Shown: in pieces, positions 37,174 through 45,443 of the stretch
Position numbering within the stretch: the first letter of the stretch is position 1
Layout: every line of letters begins with the position of its first letter
From: Pseudomonadales bacterium
GTDB lineage: Bacteria > Pseudomonadota > Gammaproteobacteria > Pseudomonadales > IMCC2047
Reading direction: 5' to 3'
NCBI GenBank assembly: GCA_024234615.1
Contig: JACKNY010000001.1
Span: forward strand, 1-64,000
DNA: 64,000 bases
Notes under the pieces: model-generated
What the model saw: the letters and a program-made list of their open reading frames with translations, nothing else
Told to the model about the DNA's origin: nothing
The model's database searches: none
Translations under genes and position numbers: made by a program

Positions 37174-38254
37174 ATCATTAGTGGGTTTTATCGGTGCCCT
37201 GTCGTGGAGCCTTAGCGCACTGTTGCTAGCCAGTCCGGCGCTCGCCACGGATGATCATGCGGTGGTTCTGCTTTATCATCATGTCAGCAATGACACGCCA
37301 GCTTCCACCAGTGTCTCACCGGCGATTTTGGAAAAACATCTCAGTTACCTCGAACAGCATGGTTTCTCAGTATGGCCCTTGGGGCGAATATTAAAAGCGA
37401 TAGCCGAGGCGCAACCGCTACCGAAAAATACCATCGCTATTAGCTTTGATGATGCCAATCTTTCGGTATACACAGAAGCTTTTCCGCGATTTCAACAAAG
37501 AGGTTGGCCTTTTACGCTGTTTGTCAGTACCGAGGCCATCGATAAAGGTTATAAAAACTATTTAAACTGGGATCAGATTCGTGAGCTCGCTGAAGCAGGC
37601 ATTGAAATAGGTAACCACAGTCATAGTCATGCGCACTTAATCCGAAAATTAGAGAATGAATCAGAGTCAGCATGGCGGCAGCGAATCAGTACCGATATAC
37701 GCCAAGCCAGTGCTCGGCTGACAACAGAAACGGGCATAACAACTGAGCTGTTTGCCTATCCCTATGGGGAGTATTCAGAAGCGCTTAAAAAAATGGTCGG
37801 GGCAATGGGCTATTTAGGGGTTGCTCAACAATCGGGAGCTGTTGGTGTGGATTCCGACCTGTTGGCGGTGCCACGTTTCCCCATGGCAACGGGCTACGCG
37901 GATATGCAGCGCTTTATCATCAGTATCAATTCACGACCATTACCGGTCAACTCGGTAGTCGTAGAGAAAGGAGAAACCAAAGATGAACGCATTAATAAAC
38001 TGTGGTTGGTACTGGCGAAGGGTGGTTATAACATTAAGCAACTGGCTTGCTACGGCGCATCTGGCAAGCCAATCCCGCTAACGCCCGGTGATGAACTGCC
38101 ACGGCAGTTTGTCCTGGATTTATCCGGTCTGGGCTCTGTCGGGCGCAACAAAATCAATTGTACCGCGCCAGCTAGTGACGAGGCGGGCGTATATTATTGG
38201 TATTCGTATCAATGGTTGATGCGCCGGGCGGACGGCAGCTGGTATGAGGAGTAA
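37157..38254 (+). CDS. Polysaccharide deacetylase (NodB-fold) protein
   Basis: The 365-residue exported protein (signal peptide to ALATD, about 31) has a NodB fold: VVLLYHHVSNDTP, AISFDDANLSVY (with the metal Asp pair) and IEIGNHSHSHAHLI, plus the LFAYPYGEYSEALKK barrel strand. The C-terminal 110 residues form an extra domain of unknown type. It would remove N-acetyl groups from a glycan, perhaps peptidoglycan or an exopolysaccharide. It is translationally linked to the two murein hydrolase genes, pointing to a cell-wall task. Confidence 0.88.
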   Translation: MKKHLKSLVGFIGALSWSLSALLLASPALATDDHAVVLLYHHVSNDTPASTSVSPAILEKHLSYLEQHGFSVWPLGRILKAIAEAQPLPKNTIAISFDDANLSVYTEAFPRFQQRGWPFTLFVSTEAIDKGYKNYLNWDQIRELAEAGIEIGNHSHSHAHLIRKLENESESAWRQRISTDIRQASARLTTETGITTELFAYPYGEYSEALKKMVGAMGYLGVAQQSGAVGVDSDLLAVPRFPMATGYADMQRFIISINSRPLPVNSVVVEKGETKDERINKLWLVLAKGGYNIKQLACYGASGKPIPLTPGDELPRQFVLDLSGLGSVGRNKINCTAPASDEAGVYYWYSYQWLMRRADGSWYEE

Positions 38255-38271
38255 CAGCCAAGGGCTGGGGT

Positions 38272-38302
38272 CGGCATCAAAAGACATTAACATGCCGTTT
38301 TT
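38272..38302 (+). terminator. Probable intrinsic terminator
   Basis: The six-base stem CGGCAT (38272-38277) / ATGCCG (38292-38297) with a 14-base loop is followed by TTTTTAT. It lies 18 bases after the deacetylase stop. The stem is short, so strength is doubtful. Confidence 0.5.
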
Positions 38303-38358
38303 ATCCTGTTATCAAAGACAGAAAGAGTTTTTACAGGTTTAAGTCTTTATAGATTCTA

Positions 38359-38562
38359 TCAGGCCACGATGATCGACTGCCCTTGTCGTTGATGTAATCG
38401 TTTTACTGTCATGTAGCCGTTGAGTCCCGATTCTGCCGAGCGGAGCACTGCAAAAATTTGTGCAATATGACCATCATCAGTAACCATCACCGTCAGGTAC
38501 CACCTTTCTTTCAACAGCTCTCCCTTTTCCAGGCGTGGGTTCACACGGAATACAATAGTCAC
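38359..38562 (-). CDS. Small protein of unknown function
   Basis: The 67-residue product starts at a GTG with GAGAG before it (TIVFRVNPRLEKGELLKERW). It looks like a small beta-rich domain (WYLTVMVTDDGHIAQIFAVL) with a basic tail. I know no family for it. It is divergent from the ten-gene operon beginning at 38702, and the 139-base gap would hold both promoters. It may be a real small gene but support is limited to an intact frame with a ribosome site. Confidence 0.45.
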   Translation of the reverse strand: MTIVFRVNPRLEKGELLKERWYLTVMVTDDGHIAQIFAVLRSAESGLNGYMTVKRLHQRQGQSIIVA

Positions 38563-38631
38563 TAACTCTCATTTGGATAGATAAGAGTCAGCCGCATATC
38601 TGGAGCAAAATTAGCTGACTGTCATTGGCTA

Positions 38632-38648
38632 TTAAGATTGCGTTAAGC
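38632..38648 (-). promoter_or_regulatory. PmrA/QseB-like direct repeat upstream of the ten-gene operon
   Basis: On the minus strand the site reads CTTAAC-N5-CTTAAT, two half-sites with an 11-base period, the general form of PmrA/QseB-class OmpR regulators. It lies 54 bases before the first gene of an operon that encodes an OmpR-family regulator and its kinase. A plausible -10 (TGATAA, 38667-38672) follows at 18 bases from the nearer half. Autoregulation is inferred. Confidence 0.5.
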
Positions 38649-38701
38649 TAACTCCGCTAGTCTACCTGATAACAAATTGGGGAAGTTTTTAGGTAGATAA
38701 A

Positions 38702-39451
38702 ATGAATACTGTTGTCCAGGGCCAACTAGCACCGACAAAACATGAAGCAAGGTTATACCAGACTATTCAGCGTTTATTGCAACCTTTGCCAACGGTAGCG
38801 CTTCATGACACTCAGGCATTGAATCGGCACATAGTGGAAGGCTATGTCGCCAAAAAATTTGCCGACGCCTATGGCGCGACTATCACCGAGTTTATGCCTA
38901 AACTGTTGAGCTTGAGTTGCCAAGATAAGTTTTCAGCCGTTGCTGGCGTTCGATCTGCACAAAAGCATCCGTTATTTCTCGAACGCTATCTCGATCACCC
39001 CATTGAACATTTGCTAAGTGAGTGCTGTGAGGGCTTGGTTAAGCGTGAAAGTGTAATTGAAATCGGTAATTTGGTGGCAACGCACAGAGGTTCCAGCCAG
39101 CTACTTTTTATCCTGCTGACAGCTATTTTACATCAGGCAGATTTTGGCTGGGTGGTGTTTACTGCGGTTCCTCAAGTGCAAAAAATACTGAATCGTCTAG
39201 GTATTAGAACCTATTTTTTAGCCGAGGCTGAACCCACCAGATTAACACTGGCGGAACGGCAGCAATGGGGCAAATACTACCAATCTAAACCCAGGGTCAT
39301 TGCTGGAAATTTAGCTGGTGGTATGGATTCACTGCGACAACACCCTTTATGGCAAAGTGCTTTATCGCTATACCAAAGCCAAGTAGAGGGATTGTCCAGC
39401 CAGTTAAATCGTCAGTGTGATGCCAATGAAAGATCTATTATCGCAGCTTGA
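38702..39451 (+). CDS. Thermostable-hemolysin-family protein (PF12261 type)
   Basis: The 249-residue protein matches the T_hemolysin family: HIVEGYVAKKFADAYGATIT, EFMPKLLSLSCQDKFSAVAG and the ESVIEIGNLVATHRGSSQLL segment, then FGWVVFTAVPQVQKILNRLG. The name comes from a Vibrio protein; there is no signal peptide here. The central strand-helix pattern (IEIGNLVATHRG, then WVVFTAV) is like acyl-CoA N-acyltransferases or autoinducer synthases rather than a pore-former; this is my inference. It is the first gene of the operon and overlaps the adenylating enzyme gene by 32 bases. Confidence 0.82.
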   Translation: MNTVVQGQLAPTKHEARLYQTIQRLLQPLPTVALHDTQALNRHIVEGYVAKKFADAYGATITEFMPKLLSLSCQDKFSAVAGVRSAQKHPLFLERYLDHPIEHLLSECCEGLVKRESVIEIGNLVATHRGSSQLLFILLTAILHQADFGWVVFTAVPQVQKILNRLGIRTYFLAEAEPTRLTLAERQQWGKYYQSKPRVIAGNLAGGMDSLRQHPLWQSALSLYQSQVEGLSSQLNRQCDANERSIIAA

Positions 39452-40928
39452 GCATAGCCACAGTTCTGAGCATCTCCTTGTCCGGAATGCCAATCAGGGG
39501 TTGACTTGCCATCAGCTGATGGCTCGCTGTCATCGGTTGACAGAATTCCTGACCAAGGAAAAACTGGAAACATTGGCGGTGCTGGCGGATAACGGTATTG
39601 ATTGGTTGCTTATCGATCTTGCCTGTCAGCAAGCGGGAATACGCCTGTTGCCATTACCGACTTTCTTTTCCGCGCAGCAAATCCAGCATGCCCTTACCAG
39701 TGTCAAGCCCGATGCGATAGTGACAGCTTCTGCAGACCGGATTGCTTCGCTAACACTTGGCGATAGTAAAGTGTTGCCTGTAACAGACTTAACCATGCAT
39801 CGATTGGCGCAGGGCGACAGTGCTTGTGCGCTGCCTGCGAACACAGGAAAGATTACCTTTACCTCGGGCTCGACCGGCAATCCAAAGGGCGTGTGCCTCA
39901 GCAATGAACAATTATTGCAACAGGCACAAGCTCTGGCTGAGGTGGTTGGTCTGTCGAAACCCAAGCACCTTTGCGTACTGCCATTGACGACCCTGCTGGA
40001 AAATGTGGGTGGTATTTATGTCCCTCTGCTTGCAGGCGGTGAGGTCATTGTGCCTAGTTTAAGCGAGCTGGGGTTTTCCGGCAGCTCGTCCATTGCGGCC
40101 AATAAACTGACCACCGCCATCAGCCATTATCAACCCAACAGTATGATTTTGACGCCCCAGCTATTGATGTCGCTGATTGCTGCCGCTAATGCTGGTTGGC
40201 GAGTGCCCACCTCATTACAATTTATTGCTGTGGGTGGTAGTCGAGTGGCGCCTGAGTTGATACAACAGGCGCACGCAAAAGGCATCCCTGCCTATGAAGG
40301 CTACGGCCTGTCTGAATGTGCTTCCGTGGTAAGTTTGAATACCCCCTCTCAGCATGACCATCAAAGTAGCGGTCGTCCTTTACCACATTTGCAGGTTGCG
40401 GTGGAAATGGGTGAGATTATCATCAGGGGTAACGCCATGCTTGGCTATGTAAATGAGCCGGAGAGTTGGGGACAGGACAAAATAAAATCGGGCGACCTCG
40501 GTGATATTGACGCGAAAGGATTCCTGCACATCCGTGGGCGTAGCAAGAACCTGCTGATCTCCAGCTATGGTAGAAATATTAGCCCGGAATGGATTGAGAG
40601 TGAATTGCTTGCTAACCCGCTGTTACTTGATTGTGTGGTCTATGGTGATACCAGGCCTTACTGCGTGGCATTGATTTCTCCGCGCAGAACTGACACTGAG
40701 AATACGGAAATCCAACAATGGCTCGACCAAAAAAATGCAACGCTGCCGGACTATGCACAAATTAAAGACTGGTACTTATTACCGCAACCGCTGCGTGATC
40801 AGCCAAATCTTCTAACGGCAAACGGCAGGCCTAAACGCGAGGCTATTTTCAACCAGTTTCGCGACCCGATAGCTAAGTTATATGGCGGTCGTGACCTGTT
40901 CCACAATTTACGAGTAGGTAATCTATGA
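39420..40928 (+). CDS. AMP-binding acyl/aryl adenylate-forming enzyme
   Basis: The protein (502 residues from this start) belongs to the ANL superfamily. Motifs are the P-loop ITFTSGSTGNPKGVCLS (about 143), YEGYGLSECASV (about 290), SGDLGDIDAKGFLHIRGRSK (about 355) and the C-terminal catalytic Lys in TANGRPKREAI. It activates a carboxylic acid as an acyl-AMP and may transfer it to CoA or an amine. A carrier protein gene is missing. Starts at 39420 and 39426 are both possible; neither has a strong ribosome site, which suits translational coupling to the upstream gene. The stop overlaps the next start (ATGA). Confidence 0.9.
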   Translation: MPMKDLLSQLEHSHSSEHLLVRNANQGLTCHQLMARCHRLTEFLTKEKLETLAVLADNGIDWLLIDLACQQAGIRLLPLPTFFSAQQIQHALTSVKPDAIVTASADRIASLTLGDSKVLPVTDLTMHRLAQGDSACALPANTGKITFTSGSTGNPKGVCLSNEQLLQQAQALAEVVGLSKPKHLCVLPLTTLLENVGGIYVPLLAGGEVIVPSLSELGFSGSSSIAANKLTTAISHYQPNSMILTPQLLMSLIAAANAGWRVPTSLQFIAVGGSRVAPELIQQAHAKGIPAYEGYGLSECASVVSLNTPSQHDHQSSGRPLPHLQVAVEMGEIIIRGNAMLGYVNEPESWGQDKIKSGDLGDIDAKGFLHIRGRSKNLLISSYGRNISPEWIESELLANPLLLDCVVYGDTRPYCVALISPRRTDTENTEIQQWLDQKNATLPDYAQIKDWYLLPQPLRDQPNLLTANGRPKREAIFNQFRDPIAKLYGGRDLFHNLRVGNL

Positions 40929-41596
40929 GTTTTTTTCAACAGCTACAAAAGCAAACGGAGTCAGCACGTGCAACGTTGCTGTCGGCACCGATTATTGTTA
41001 AATCACTACAGGGCAATATTAGTCTGGATGAGTATGTTGCCTTCTTGACCCAGGCCTATCACCATGTCAAGCACACGGTATCATTGCTGATGGCGGTGGG
41101 GGCGCGGCTACCGCAAGAGAAAGAATGGCTAAGAGAGGCGGTGGCGGAATATATCGAAGAGGAAATCGGACACCAGGAATGGATTCTAAATGACATAGAG
41201 TGCTGCGGTTTTGATAAGGAAGCGGCGCGTAAAAGCACGCCCAATGTTGCCACAGAATTAATGGTGGCCTATGCCTATGATATGGTTAACCGGGTTAATC
41301 CATTGGGGTTTTTTGGCATGGTGCAGGTTCTGGAAGGTACCAGCGTCGCTATCGCTGAACAGGCTGCCGATAGGATCAGGAGCTCCCTGGAGTTACCGAA
41401 AGAGGCTTTTTCTTATCTGTATTCACATGGGTCATTGGATCAACAGCATCTGCAGTTCTTTGAAAATCTGATGAATCGAATCGGACAACCCGAAGAGCAA
41501 AGGGTCATTATTCATAGCGCCAAAGTGTTCTATCAGCTTTATGGTAATATTTTTCGTTCGCTCACTACGGCGCCTGCAGATTTAGCGGCAGCTTAA
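40925..41596 (+). CDS. Iron-containing redox enzyme, haem-oxygenase-like di-iron (HDO/TenA-fold) protein
   Basis: The 223-residue helical protein has a full set of metal ligands at HDO spacing: E80 and H83 (EEEIGHQEW), E137 (VLEGTS), and H168, D172, H175 (SHGSLDQQH). These match the UndA/BesC/SznF-type di-iron oxidases rather than thiaminase TenA, which keeps none of them. Such enzymes use O2 to make alkenes, N-oxides or fragmented products. Position directly after an adenylating enzyme suggests an acyl substrate. It is coupled to both neighbours, and FTR1 further down could supply iron. Activity is inferred. Confidence 0.85.
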   Translation: MSFFQQLQKQTESARATLLSAPIIVKSLQGNISLDEYVAFLTQAYHHVKHTVSLLMAVGARLPQEKEWLREAVAEYIEEEIGHQEWILNDIECCGFDKEAARKSTPNVATELMVAYAYDMVNRVNPLGFFGMVQVLEGTSVAIAEQAADRIRSSLELPKEAFSYLYSHGSLDQQHLQFFENLMNRIGQPEEQRVIIHSAKVFYQLYGNIFRSLTTAPADLAAA

Positions 41597-41605
41597 GGAA
41601 ACGCC

Positions 41606-42394
41606 ATGGATTTAACCAATAAAAAGGCGCTACTTACCGGCGCTTCTGGTGGAATCGGCGAGGCCATCGCTCACACTTTTGCCAATAAAGGCTGTCGGCT
41701 TTTGTTGGTTGGTCGTAATGCAACAAAGCTGCTGACGCTGCAGCAGTCATTGCCAAACACGCAGAACAGACATCAGATGATCCTTGCCGATATTACTACC
41801 CCGAAAGGTAGGCAGCAGATACTTGAGTGCTGTCAGCAGGAAGGGGTTGATCTGTTAATTAATACCGCCGGTATTCTCGATTTTCAGCTGCTGGAATATC
41901 AGGATCTTGGTAGCGTTGAGCAAACTATCCTTACCAACCTATTGGCGCCGATGTTGCTTTGCCAGGCTTTAATCGGTGAACTTAAACAACGTAAAGAAGC
42001 GGTTATTATCAATATTGGTTCGATCTTTGGTAGTATCGGCCATCCCGGTTTCGCTAGCTATTGCGCTAGTAAATCGGGGTTAAAAGGCTTTACCGAAGCC
42101 CTGCGCAGAGAACTGGCCGATACTGCGATTAAGGTATTTTACCTGGCACCGAGAGCCACAGAAACGGCATTAAATTCTGAAGCGGTTACTGCACTCAACC
42201 AAGCCCTGGGTAATAAAGTCGACCCGCCGCAGCAGGTTGCCGATGAATTGCTCAAGTTATTATCCAAAGGCCGTCAACAGGCATTTATGGGCTGGCCAGA
42301 AAAACTTTTTGTTACCCTCAACGCAGTCTTTCCGAGCATAGTGCATAACGCATTGGTTAAGAAATTACCCATTGTTAAACAGCATGTTCGGTAG
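41606..42394 (+). CDS. Short-chain dehydrogenase/reductase
   Basis: The 262-residue protein is a classical SDR: LTGASGGIGEAIAHTFAN for NAD(P) binding, LINTAGIL, the catalytic Ser in NIGSIFGSIG and the Tyr/Lys of YCASKSGLKG. The R of LVGRN after strand 2 suggests NADPH. A membrane-facing C-terminus (VTLNAVFPSIVHNALVKK) resembles fatty acyl or steroid SDRs. It begins 9 bases after the di-iron enzyme gene with AAGGAA as ribosome site. It may reduce an aldehyde or keto intermediate made by the neighbouring enzymes. Confidence 0.92.
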   Translation: MDLTNKKALLTGASGGIGEAIAHTFANKGCRLLLVGRNATKLLTLQQSLPNTQNRHQMILADITTPKGRQQILECCQQEGVDLLINTAGILDFQLLEYQDLGSVEQTILTNLLAPMLLCQALIGELKQRKEAVIINIGSIFGSIGHPGFASYCASKSGLKGFTEALRRELADTAIKVFYLAPRATETALNSEAVTALNQALGNKVDPPQQVADELLKLLSKGRQQAFMGWPEKLFVTLNAVFPSIVHNALVKKLPIVKQHVR

Positions 42395-42419
42395 CAATAA
42401 TTAATTGGAGTCCCTAGAG

Positions 42420-43082
42420 ATGAAATATCCTATTAACAGACAAAAACTAATCGTCTGTATTTTTGCCCTCTTAACCCCATTGGTTAACAGTGCCTGGGCA
42501 GATTTAACAGCAGATGTTCACGCTTTGCAGGAACGCTGGGCGGAAGTGAATTACCAAATGCAAGGAAAGGCGCAACTGAGTGCGTTTGAGGCGCTGATTA
42601 AAGAAGCAGATCAGGTCGTTGTGAAATACCCGGAGTCAGCGGACGGCTGGATTTGGAGTGGCATCATCAAATCTACCTACGCCGGTGCCAAGGGGGGGCT
42701 TGGCGCACTTAATTACGCCAAAGCCTCTAAGAAAGATCTGGAAAAAGCCCTGTCGATCGACCCGGATGCGCTCAGTGGCTCAGCCTATACCAGCCTTGGC
42801 ACACTCTACTTTAATGTGCCCGGATGGCCGATCGGTTTTGGCGACGACGAAAAAGCGGAGCAGTTGTTAAAAAAAGCCCTGACGGTAAACCCCATAGGCA
42901 TTGATAGCAATTATTTTTATGGGGATTATTTGATTCATGAAAAACGTTATCGGGAAGCAAAAAATTATTTGTTAAAAGCAAAGGGCGCTCCAGCGCGGCC
43001 TGATCGACCGCTAGCGGATGCGGGTCGGCAAAAAGAAATTGACGAACGCCTGTCTTTGGTGGAGGCTAAGCTTAAAAAATAA
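42420..43082 (+). CDS. Periplasmic TPR-repeat protein
   Basis: The 220-residue protein has a signal peptide (LIVCIFALLTPLVNSAWAD, about 9-27) and three to four tetratricopeptide-like helix pairs (ADQVVVKYPESADGWIWSG, KDLEKALSIDPDALSGSAYT, AEQLLKKALTVNPIGIDSNY). It is probably a scaffold in the periplasm, similar to TatT-like TRAP accessory proteins. The ATG at 42420 is used. It lies 25 bases after the SDR gene and 23 before the response regulator. Partners are unknown, but it may support assembly of the exported proteins encoded further down. Confidence 0.8.
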   Translation: MKYPINRQKLIVCIFALLTPLVNSAWADLTADVHALQERWAEVNYQMQGKAQLSAFEALIKEADQVVVKYPESADGWIWSGIIKSTYAGAKGGLGALNYAKASKKDLEKALSIDPDALSGSAYTSLGTLYFNVPGWPIGFGDDEKAEQLLKKALTVNPIGIDSNYFYGDYLIHEKRYREAKNYLLKAKGAPARPDRPLADAGRQKEIDERLSLVEAKLKK

Positions 43083-43105
43083 CCAACTATAAGGACGTCC
43101 TATTC

Positions 43106-43765
43106 ATGCAGATATTATTGGTCGAAGATGATCGGCCTTTGGCTAAAGGTCTGCAACAGGCCCTGCAAAAGCAGGGTTACGCAGTCAATCATGTGGAGAC
43201 GGGGCAAGCCTGTCTGCATGTGGTGAAAACCGAGCCGCCGGATATTCTGGTGCTCGATTTGGGCTTACCGGATATTGATGGCTTAGCGGTGCTCAAACAG
43301 ATTCGACAGCATACGAAATCACTCCCTGTGCTACTCTTAACGGCGCGCGATTCGGCCAATGATAAGGTCGCCGGATTAGACGGCGGCGCTGATGACTATC
43401 TCGCCAAACCTTTCGAGATGGCTGAATTATTGGCGCGGCTGAGAGTGTTGGAACGCCGTCTTAGCACGGTAAAATCTGCAGAAATTTGTATTGGCGATGT
43501 GGTGTTGGATACCACCACGCATTATGTTTCTTTGCTAGGAGAGGAGCTTGAGCTGCCACGCAAAGAGTATATGTTACTCAAGTTGTTGATGGAAAATGCT
43601 GGGCGAGTCCAAGCGCGCACCAAACTGGAAAACCGCTTATACAGCTGGGATGAGGAGGTCGCCAGCAATGCTTTGGAAGTACATGTGCATCAATTGCGAA
43701 AAAAACTGGGTGCCAATTTTATCAAGACTATACGTGGCGTGGGCTACAAGGTTGAATATTCGTGA
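43106..43765 (+). CDS. OmpR-family response regulator (QseB/PmrA type)
   Basis: The 219-residue regulator has a receiver domain with phospho-acceptor D51 (LVLDLGLPDIDG), acidic pair at 8-9 and K in LAKPF, then a winged helix (LELPRKEYMLLKLLMENAGR, ALEVHVHQLRKKL, TIRGVGYKVE). RKEYMLLKLLM and the end TIRGVGYKVEYS are typical of PmrA/QseB. Its GTGA overlap with the kinase indicates a pair. A direct-repeat box of the family type lies upstream of the operon. Embedding inside a metabolic operon implies autoregulation. Confidence 0.92.
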   Translation: MQILLVEDDRPLAKGLQQALQKQGYAVNHVETGQACLHVVKTEPPDILVLDLGLPDIDGLAVLKQIRQHTKSLPVLLLTARDSANDKVAGLDGGADDYLAKPFEMAELLARLRVLERRLSTVKSAEICIGDVVLDTTTHYVSLLGEELELPRKEYMLLKLLMENAGRVQARTKLENRLYSWDEEVASNALEVHVHQLRKKLGANFIKTIRGVGYKVEYS

Positions 43766-45081
43766 CTTCGATTCGCACCTTCCTGGTGCTGACGGTGTTG
43801 GCGACAATCATCCTTTTTAACTTCATTGCCGCCATCCAGGGGTACCGCTCCAGTATGGCCGAAGCGGAGCGCCTGTTTGACGATCAAATGTTGGAAACGG
43901 CGAAACTCATTGCCAACCTACCTATAGAAATACAGCCTCAAAATTCAAACCACTCCAGCACCATTGCATTTCAGCTGTGGCGTAACAATAAAATGATGCT
44001 TGCATCTGCAAACGCTCCGACTATCGCCATAGCTGAGCTCAAGCCGGGCTTTGATTTTATTAACTTTGATGGCTATCGCTGGCGCACTCTGGCTTATTTT
44101 GATCGCAGTCATGACATTTGGGTAACCTTGGCAGAAAGATCCGATACCCGTTATCTATTGGCCGAGAATGTCATTCTTGAGTCTATATTCCCGCTGTTAA
44201 TCGGTATTCCTATCGTAGGCTTGCTGATTTGGCTCATTATTAACCAAGGATTGAGACCTTTGATCCAGCTTTCAGCAGAGTTACGCGAAAAAAAAGCCGA
44301 TGATTTGACGCCAGTGTCGAACCTGGGTTCGCGTCAGGAATTAACTCAAGTAACCCGCTCAGTTAACAGTCTGATTGAGCGGCTGCGTTTAACCTTGGAG
44401 CGCGAGAAACGCTTTACCGCCGATGCGGCGCATGAGCTAAGAACACCCATCAGTGCGTTAAAGATTCAACTGCATAATATTGCCCAAGAAGTCCCTGCGG
44501 AGAGTGAAGCCTTGGCGCAGCTCGGTACTGGGGTTGACCGGATGCAACATTTGGTGGAGCAGCTACTATTTTTGTACCGCGCCACACCAGAACAATTTAC
44601 TCAAAATATTCAGCAGTTAGACCTCTATGTACTGGCGGAGGAATTGCTAGCGGAGCAATACTATCTGTTTGAAGCGAAGCAGCAGACTGTTGAACTGCTT
44701 GGCGAACACTGTATGGTTGAGGGTAATGACTTTGCTTTGAATACGCTATTGAAAAATTTGCTGAGCAACGCCAATAAATATACCCCTAAGGGTGGTCAGA
44801 TTAGCATCAGTGTGAAGGCTACTCCGCAGGGAGTACGGTTGACCGTCGAAGACTCTGGTCCTGGTGTTCCGAAGGAATTGGAAGAGCGTATTTTTGAACG
44901 TTTTTATCGTGTCGGGCAGGCCTCTGATGAAGACATTTCCGGCTGCGGTTTAGGCTTAACTATCGTGAAAAATATTGTTGAACTACAGGGTGCGAAAATT
45001 CGGGTGGAGCAGTCGAGTTTTGATTCGGGCAGCGCGTTTATCATTGACTTTGATGCGGCAAAAACAGATGTGCATAGCTAA
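43762..45081 (+). CDS. Sensor histidine kinase (QseC/PmrB type)
   Basis: The 439-residue kinase starts at GTG and has two membrane helices (about 6-22 and 147-168) around a 120-residue periplasmic sensor, a HAMP-like linker, the H-box DAAHELRTPISAL, N-box KNLLSNANKYTP and ATP lid motifs DSGPGVP and GCGLGLTIV. The sensor region has no metal cluster such as ExxE that would settle the signal. As part of an operon with FTR1 and a di-iron enzyme it may sense iron or the pathway product. It overlaps the cupredoxin-like gene by 14 bases. Confidence 0.92.
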   Translation: MTSIRTFLVLTVLATIILFNFIAAIQGYRSSMAEAERLFDDQMLETAKLIANLPIEIQPQNSNHSSTIAFQLWRNNKMMLASANAPTIAIAELKPGFDFINFDGYRWRTLAYFDRSHDIWVTLAERSDTRYLLAENVILESIFPLLIGIPIVGLLIWLIINQGLRPLIQLSAELREKKADDLTPVSNLGSRQELTQVTRSVNSLIERLRLTLEREKRFTADAAHELRTPISALKIQLHNIAQEVPAESEALAQLGTGVDRMQHLVEQLLFLYRATPEQFTQNIQQLDLYVLAEELLAEQYYLFEAKQQTVELLGEHCMVEGNDFALNTLLKNLLSNANKYTPKGGQISISVKATPQGVRLTVEDSGPGVPKELEERIFERFYRVGQASDEDISGCGLGLTIVKNIVELQGAKIRVEQSSFDSGSAFIIDFDAAKTDVHS

Positions 45082-45415
45082 TAGAATAAACCACCGTCTG
45101 CGGTGGTTAAAGCTGTTGCTGGTAATAGTCAGTACGCAGGCTATTGCGGGGCCACCTATCATTGAAATAGCAATAAAAGACCATCTCTTTTATCCCTCTG
45201 TAGTTGAGGTGCCTGCCAACACCAAGGTTAAACTCCTAATTAATAATCTGGACACAACCGCTGAAGAGTTTGAAAGCTATGAGCTTAACCGGGAAAAGGT
45301 CATAGCGGGTAATACCAAGAGTGTTATTTTTGTCGGGCCCTTACCGCCGGGGGAATACCCCTTTTTCGGAGAGTTTTTCCCAAAAACGGCGCAGGGCAAA
45401 GTGATCGTAAAATGA
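45068..45415 (+). CDS. Exported cupredoxin-fold protein lacking type-1 copper ligands
   Basis: The 115-residue protein has a signal peptide (WLKLLLVIVSTQAIAG) and an EfeO-like cupredoxin domain: IAIKDHLFYPSVVEVPANTK, NLDTTAEEFESYELNREKVI and GEYPFFGEFFPKTAQGKVIV. The Cys-His-Met set of type-1 copper is absent; acidic residues (EEFESYE, GEFF) are at the open end instead. The neighbouring FTR1 gene suggests it hands iron to the permease, as the EfeO cupredoxin domain is thought to do. The M75 peptidase-like part of EfeO is missing. Its ATG is inside the kinase end. Confidence 0.8.
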   Translation: MCIANRINHRLRWLKLLLVIVSTQAIAGPPIIEIAIKDHLFYPSVVEVPANTKVKLLINNLDTTAEEFESYELNREKVIAGNTKSVIFVGPLPPGEYPFFGEFFPKTAQGKVIVK

Positions 45416-45443
45416 GCTATTCGCGAAGGATTAACCGGGTATT

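Noticed and set aside
38620..38637. CTGTCAT near 38620 as a Pho box
   Set aside because: The second heptamer does not match; the overlapping TTAAG repeat explains the site better.
43106..45081. Two-component pair considered as PhoB/PhoR because of the nearby pst locus
   Set aside because: Regulator and kinase have QseB/PmrA-type features, lie 10 kb away inside another operon, and the kinase lacks the PhoR PAS layout.
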